Source: Cryomorphaceae bacterium (GTDB taxonomy: Bacteria; Bacteroidota; Bacteroidia; Flavobacteriales; Schleiferiaceae). From it: a stretch of 7,143 nucleotides of DNA. Each line of letters starts with the position of its first letter. Position 1 is the first letter of the stretch. A program made the translations under genes and the position numbers. Location: NCBI GenBank assembly GCA_003444795.1, contig DLWR01000133.1:1-7143 (forward strand), given 5' to 3'. The notes beneath the pieces were generated by a model. The model saw only the letters and a list, made by a program, of their open reading frames with translations, was not told where the DNA came from and made no database searches. Below are positions 5,999 through 7,143 of this stretch, piece after piece.

Positions 5999-7143
5999 TG
6001 GCGCGACGGTCGGGGTCCAAAACCCCCAAGAAACCCATCACGTGGAAAGCCCTGAAGCGGATTGCACGGATGTACGTCTACATTCGACCCTTCCAAGGCG
6101 AATTCCTCTTGGGCATGCTCTTCTTACTGCTCTCATCCAGCAGCAACCTGGCCTTTCCTGCCTTTTTAGGGGATTTGGTGGACGCCGCACAGAACGACCC
6201 CAGCCAAATCAACCCCATCGCTGGCACGCTCGCAGCCCTGCTGCTCGCTCAGGCGGTTTTTAGTTTTGGCCGCATTGTTTTCTTTGAACGTGTTGCCCAG
6301 CGCGCACTGGCCGCCCTGCGCCAGGCGATGTACAGCCATTTGATCGATCTACCCCTCCCCTTTTTCCACAATCGACGGGTGGGCGAATTGACCAGTCGCC
6401 TGCAATCTGACATTGGGGTCCTGCAGGAAACCTTCACCAGCACATTGGCAGAGTTCATCCGTCAAATCGTGGTCATCGTCGGGGGTATTGCCCTTTTGAC
6501 CTACACGAGCTGGAAATTGACCCTCTTCATGTTGGCTATTTTGCCCGTCGTGGTGGTGCTCGCCGTAGTGTTTGGTAGCCGAATTCGGAAATACTCCAAG
6601 CAGGTTCAAGATGCCAGTGCGGACAGCAACACCGTGGTGGAAGAGAGTCTTTCCGCGATCGCCACCGTAAAGGCCTACACCAGTGAGAACCGAGAGCGAG
6701 CACGCTATGAGACCGCTACCCAAAACGTAGCAAAGCTGGCCATTACAGGCGGCATTTTGCGCGGGGGCTTTGCCAGCTTCCTCATCTTGGGACTCTTTGG
6801 TGCGCTGGTCGCCGTGGTTTGGAAAGGCACCTCCTTAATTGCCACTGGCGAACTTGATGCAGGCCAGCTCTTCAGCTTTGTCATTTATTCCGGCTTCATT
6901 GGGGGATCCATTGGCGGCATGGCGGATGTCTATGCCCGGCTTCAGAAGGCCGTAGGGGCTACAGAAGCCTTACTGGATATGTTGGACGAAGCCATTGAGG
7001 AAAACAGCGCTCACGTGGCGGATGAGCCTGAAGGTCGACCCATTCCCGACGGAGCCTCTGCCGTTCGCTTTGAAAACGTGGATTTTGCCTATCCCACGCG
7101 CCCCGACGTCCCCGCATTGTCCAACTTTAGTCTAGACATTCCC
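5998..7143 (+). CDS. ABC exporter, fused membrane and ATPase half-transporter, C-terminus cut by window edge
   Basis: The visible 382 residues are the transmembrane domain and the first strands of the ATPase domain of an MsbA/ABCB-type homodimeric exporter in the inner membrane. A basic N-terminus (MARRSGSKTPKK) and a helix, RMYVYIRPF (24-32), precede six hydrophobic spans near 36-56, 75-95, 155-170, 175-193, 252-275 and 288-306. PFFHNRRVGELTSRLQSD (121-138) and EESLSAIATVKAY (215-227) are the conserved intracellular coupling-helix regions. FENVDFAYPTRPDVPAL (358-374) opens the nucleotide-binding domain and includes the A-loop tyrosine Y365. Walker A, the signature motif, Walker B and the H-loop lie past the window end, so activity cannot be judged; a full protein would be about 590-610 aa. 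The start ATG overlaps the oxygenase stop in TAATG, which indicates translational coupling. The cargo is unknown: lipid, lipid-linked precursor or drug are all possible for this family. Confidence 0.92.
   Translation, partial: MARRSGSKTPKKPITWKALKRIARMYVYIRPFQGEFLLGMLFLLLSSSSNLAFPAFLGDLVDAAQNDPSQINPIAGTLAALLLAQAVFSFGRIVFFERVAQRALAALRQAMYSHLIDLPLPFFHNRRVGELTSRLQSDIGVLQETFTSTLAEFIRQIVVIVGGIALLTYTSWKLTLFMLAILPVVVVLAVVFGSRIRKYSKQVQDASADSNTVVEESLSAIATVKAYTSENRERARYETATQNVAKLAITGGILRGGFASFLILGLFGALVAVVWKGTSLIATGELDAGQLFSFVIYSGFIGGSIGGMADVYARLQKAVGATEALLDMLDEAIEENSAHVADEPEGRPIPDGASAVRFENVDFAYPTRPDVPALSNFSLDIP

Noticed and set aside
6349..6723. 124-codon minus-strand open frame opposite the ABC exporter
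   Set aside because: The plus strand encodes a clear transporter here; the antisense translation has no recognisable motif.

Overview
The window looks like chromosomal DNA of a Bacteroidota bacterium, most likely a marine or aquatic member of the Flavobacteriales or a relative. Three things point there. CarB is of the short type (949 aa) that ends before the C-terminal regulatory domain. The L34 protein has the Bacteroidota-like sequence and tail. Two boxes match TAnnTTTG, the -7 element of the Bacteroidota housekeeping sigma factor, and no gene has a clear Shine-Dalgarno sequence. Base composition appears moderate (about half G+C by eye). The genus cannot be named from this sequence alone.

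Layout. Bases 1-1164 (+) hold a GT-B glycosyltransferase whose N-terminus lies outside the window. It converges on carB (1272-4121, -), the large subunit of carbamoyl-phosphate synthetase. The 107-bp gap between them carries a short tandem repeat and three hairpins in a row. Upstream of carB on the same strand is rpmH (4225-4383, -), a 52-aa gene encoding ribosomal protein L34. It has its own promoter and a strong intrinsic terminator, so rpmH looks like an independent unit. From the same short divergent region a three-gene cluster runs rightward: an SDR oxidoreductase (4452-5195), a 2-oxoglutarate/Fe(II) oxygenase (5192-5998) and an ABC exporter (5998 to the window end, truncated in the nucleotide-binding domain). 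These three overlap by 4 bp (ATGA) and 1 bp (TAATG) and are almost certainly one translationally coupled operon.

How the parts fit. carB and rpmH are housekeeping genes for pyrimidine/arginine precursor supply and for the ribosome. The SDR, oxygenase and exporter together suggest oxidation or hydroxylation of a small molecule, lipid or glycan precursor followed by export, but the substrate is not visible in the sequence. The glycosyltransferase would suit surface polysaccharide synthesis, but it is separated from the operon by the carB-rpmH block and may be unrelated. No tRNA, rRNA, CRISPR array, insertion sequence or phage gene was seen. The window is mostly ordinary core genome; the points most worth a second look are the coupled operon, the interleaved divergent promoters and the repeat-rich convergent gap.
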